Positions 62,200-64,000 of a stretch of 64,000 bases of DNA are shown piece after piece (positions within the stretch are counted from its first letter, which is position 1; each line of letters opens with the position of its first letter). The DNA lies in contig CM049318.1 in the NCBI GenBank assembly GCA_026874595.1, forward strand, positions 3,037,741-3,101,740, in the 5' to 3' direction. A program made the position numbers and the translations under genes. The DNA is from Sipunculus nudus. Lineage: Eukaryota > Annelida > Sipuncula > Golfingiida > Sipunculidae. The notes under the pieces were generated by a model. That model was not told the origin of the DNA. It did no database searches and saw only the letters and a list, made by a program, of their open reading frames with translations.

Positions 62200-64000
62200 C
62201 CTGCACAGCAGGTCTCTATAATCACCACCAGGGTTAGACATTTCTTCTACAATGAAGCCTTAAACTTTTGTGAACAGTTGCCATGATGAAATAATGATCT
62301 TGGACAATTTCATCTATTGTTGTATTGTCTTTTCTCCTTTTTTAAAGCATTGAGTGAGATAATAGAAGTTAATTTTTCTCACCTAAATCACGGGTACTAT
62401 GCAAAGATTGACATAAAACAAACTGATAAGAGTTTCAGTATGTTTGTGGACTCAGTTGTGAATTACTAAACTATCCTATTTTCCCTTTTTATATTCATTA
62501 CTATCAATGAAATCTGGGACAAGTTCTTAGGCGATTTATCTTCAGGAGGCATAGGTTAGGTTAAGATCCTCTTTGATCAAACCAACCAATACTGAAATAT
62601 TCCTTTCCTCTGTTTGAGTACATATATATATATATATAGTCTATCACCTAAATTATACATATAATTCATATTAACATCAATGAAATGTCACTCATTAATT
62701 TGTAATAATTCATATTTTTAATATATAAATGTTATTTTCTGGATAGCTGAATGGGGTGATCAAATTGATACCTCCCAAATGGTCAAAAAGTTGCTAAAAT
62801 ATACCCTCACCCCCCCCCCCCCCCTGTATCGACACCCCTGCTGCTCAGCTGCATACGAGCCCTGAGAGCTGTGTCACTTTATCCAAGTATATATATATAT
62901 ATATTTAAGCATATATACCTGAACTGAGCCCCCCCGCAACCAACCCACAAGGAACATCAATTGTGTGTGTGTGTTGGGGGGGGGGTACAATTCCAAGCGG
63001 GCGCAGGGTAAGAAATATGTTGGGTCATATATATATATATATATATATATTGATGATTTAGGATAATTTTTAAATAATCACTTTGTATACCACCAGCTCT
63101 TAGCATCCCGCTAATAGAGGGATATATATATATATTCCTATGTGAAAACGACCGATACTAACCATGCAGGGACATCCCTGTGGTAAAAAATACAGGTGTG
63201 GAAAATTTAAAAAAAAATCATTTTGTTTATGGGCACAGTTCCTTATATTTTTTAGGTCAATGCCTTATACTTTAAACATTTCAATGAATGTTAAACAATA
63301 TGAATTCCCCCCTTTCTTACGCTTGGCTATCAAACTCCAAAACCCCTCTCGCCCGACACAGCCTCTCTGCTAGGTGAGCATGTTCTGTTATACAACCACG
63401 ACTTCCCCGCGGTGATCGTCAGTAAACACCGGCATCTCAGGGCCGGTACAGGTGTTTATATTTACCAGTCTTTTCTTGTGTTCGGAAGTGTATAAACAGG
63501 TAGATATGTGCGAAATCTCCCTCCTGGCCGGGTATCAAGAAATATGCGCTGACATATCTGGGATGGCGACGGAGTATTTTTTATGAGGCGATCTAGGCAC
63601 GGCATGGGAGGGGTGGATAAAGGTACATCATAGGCAATTACACGCAGTGGTGTGCCCTTTGAGGTTTTAAGCCCTGTATACTTGTGTACAGGCAGCACGT
63701 GAGTTTTAGAAAAGAAATTGTAAGATTTATGGCAGTGAAGATGCTACTCTAATAATCTTGTATTACATAGATGTTTTAACAGAGGTTCTAAATATTGCAC
63801 TAACATTATCCACTACGGCAGGCAGTAAGGTCGCTCCTCACTTATGCCGCATTTTGGTGCTACATTATTCCATGTCTTACCGCCTCCTAGATGTCATATA
63901 GCTCTCATCACAGAAGCCCGTCGTTCGTTTTATCGATTATTTGGCCCAGAACTGCCTAGCTCTTTCTATAGTTCAAGTTGGGACGAGCGCAGTGTTCATG
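62200..64000. other. No identifiable gene
   Basis: AT-rich with short TA runs (62622-62638, 62889-62904, 63030-63050), a poly-C run at 62811-62824 and a poly-G run near 62975. Frames at 63164-63373 and 63462-63698 show no domain. Confidence 0.4.

Overview
The window is eukaryotic, AT-rich and dominated by decayed mobile elements. Protein-coding exons use GT-AG introns, and simple repeats (TA, ATT, CA, GA) are abundant. The mix of BEL/Pao, Ty3/gypsy, LINE and RAG1-like relics, together with an FkbM-type Golgi-style methyltransferase and a BRICHOS-like secreted protein, suggests a lophotrochozoan, most likely a mollusc (gastropod rather than bivalve is my guess). I see no rRNA, CRISPR or operon-like organisation.

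Layout. 1-7140: left copy of a proximal duplication: an anonymous block, a broken BEL/Pao element on the minus strand, and the 5' LTR and gag start of a Ty3/gypsy element split by a hAT-like element (6477-8219). 8220-12205: rest of that gypsy element, then a zinc-finger-like ORF and a 3' LTR stub. 13370-15203: a LINE and a gag relic on minus. 15813-15973: a TA-flanked short element with a hammerhead-like core. 15985-20074: a decayed RAG1-like (N-RAG plus transposase core) gene with introns, the most striking item here. 20-25.9 kb: mostly unassigned AT-rich DNA. 25961-27231 minus: two-exon FkbM methyltransferase that looks intact. 30236-42478: right copy of the duplication, in the same order and orientation as the left copy but longer, with a more complete BEL/Pao body. 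42.5-46.2 kb: tandem repeats and unassigned DNA. 46274-49626 minus: five-exon BRICHOS-like gene. 50-64 kb: a reverse-transcriptase relic of the YRDDG-like type, a LINE tail, hAT and foldback MITEs, minisatellites, and two tRNA-like units with upstream CRE and TATA motifs.

Only two loci look functional: the FkbM methyltransferase and the BRICHOS-like gene, both on minus and both with signal or anchor sequences and in-phase canonical splice sites. Everything else recognisable is transposon-derived and carries stops, frameshifts or deletions. Family assignments come from reading translated motifs by eye; no database search was run.
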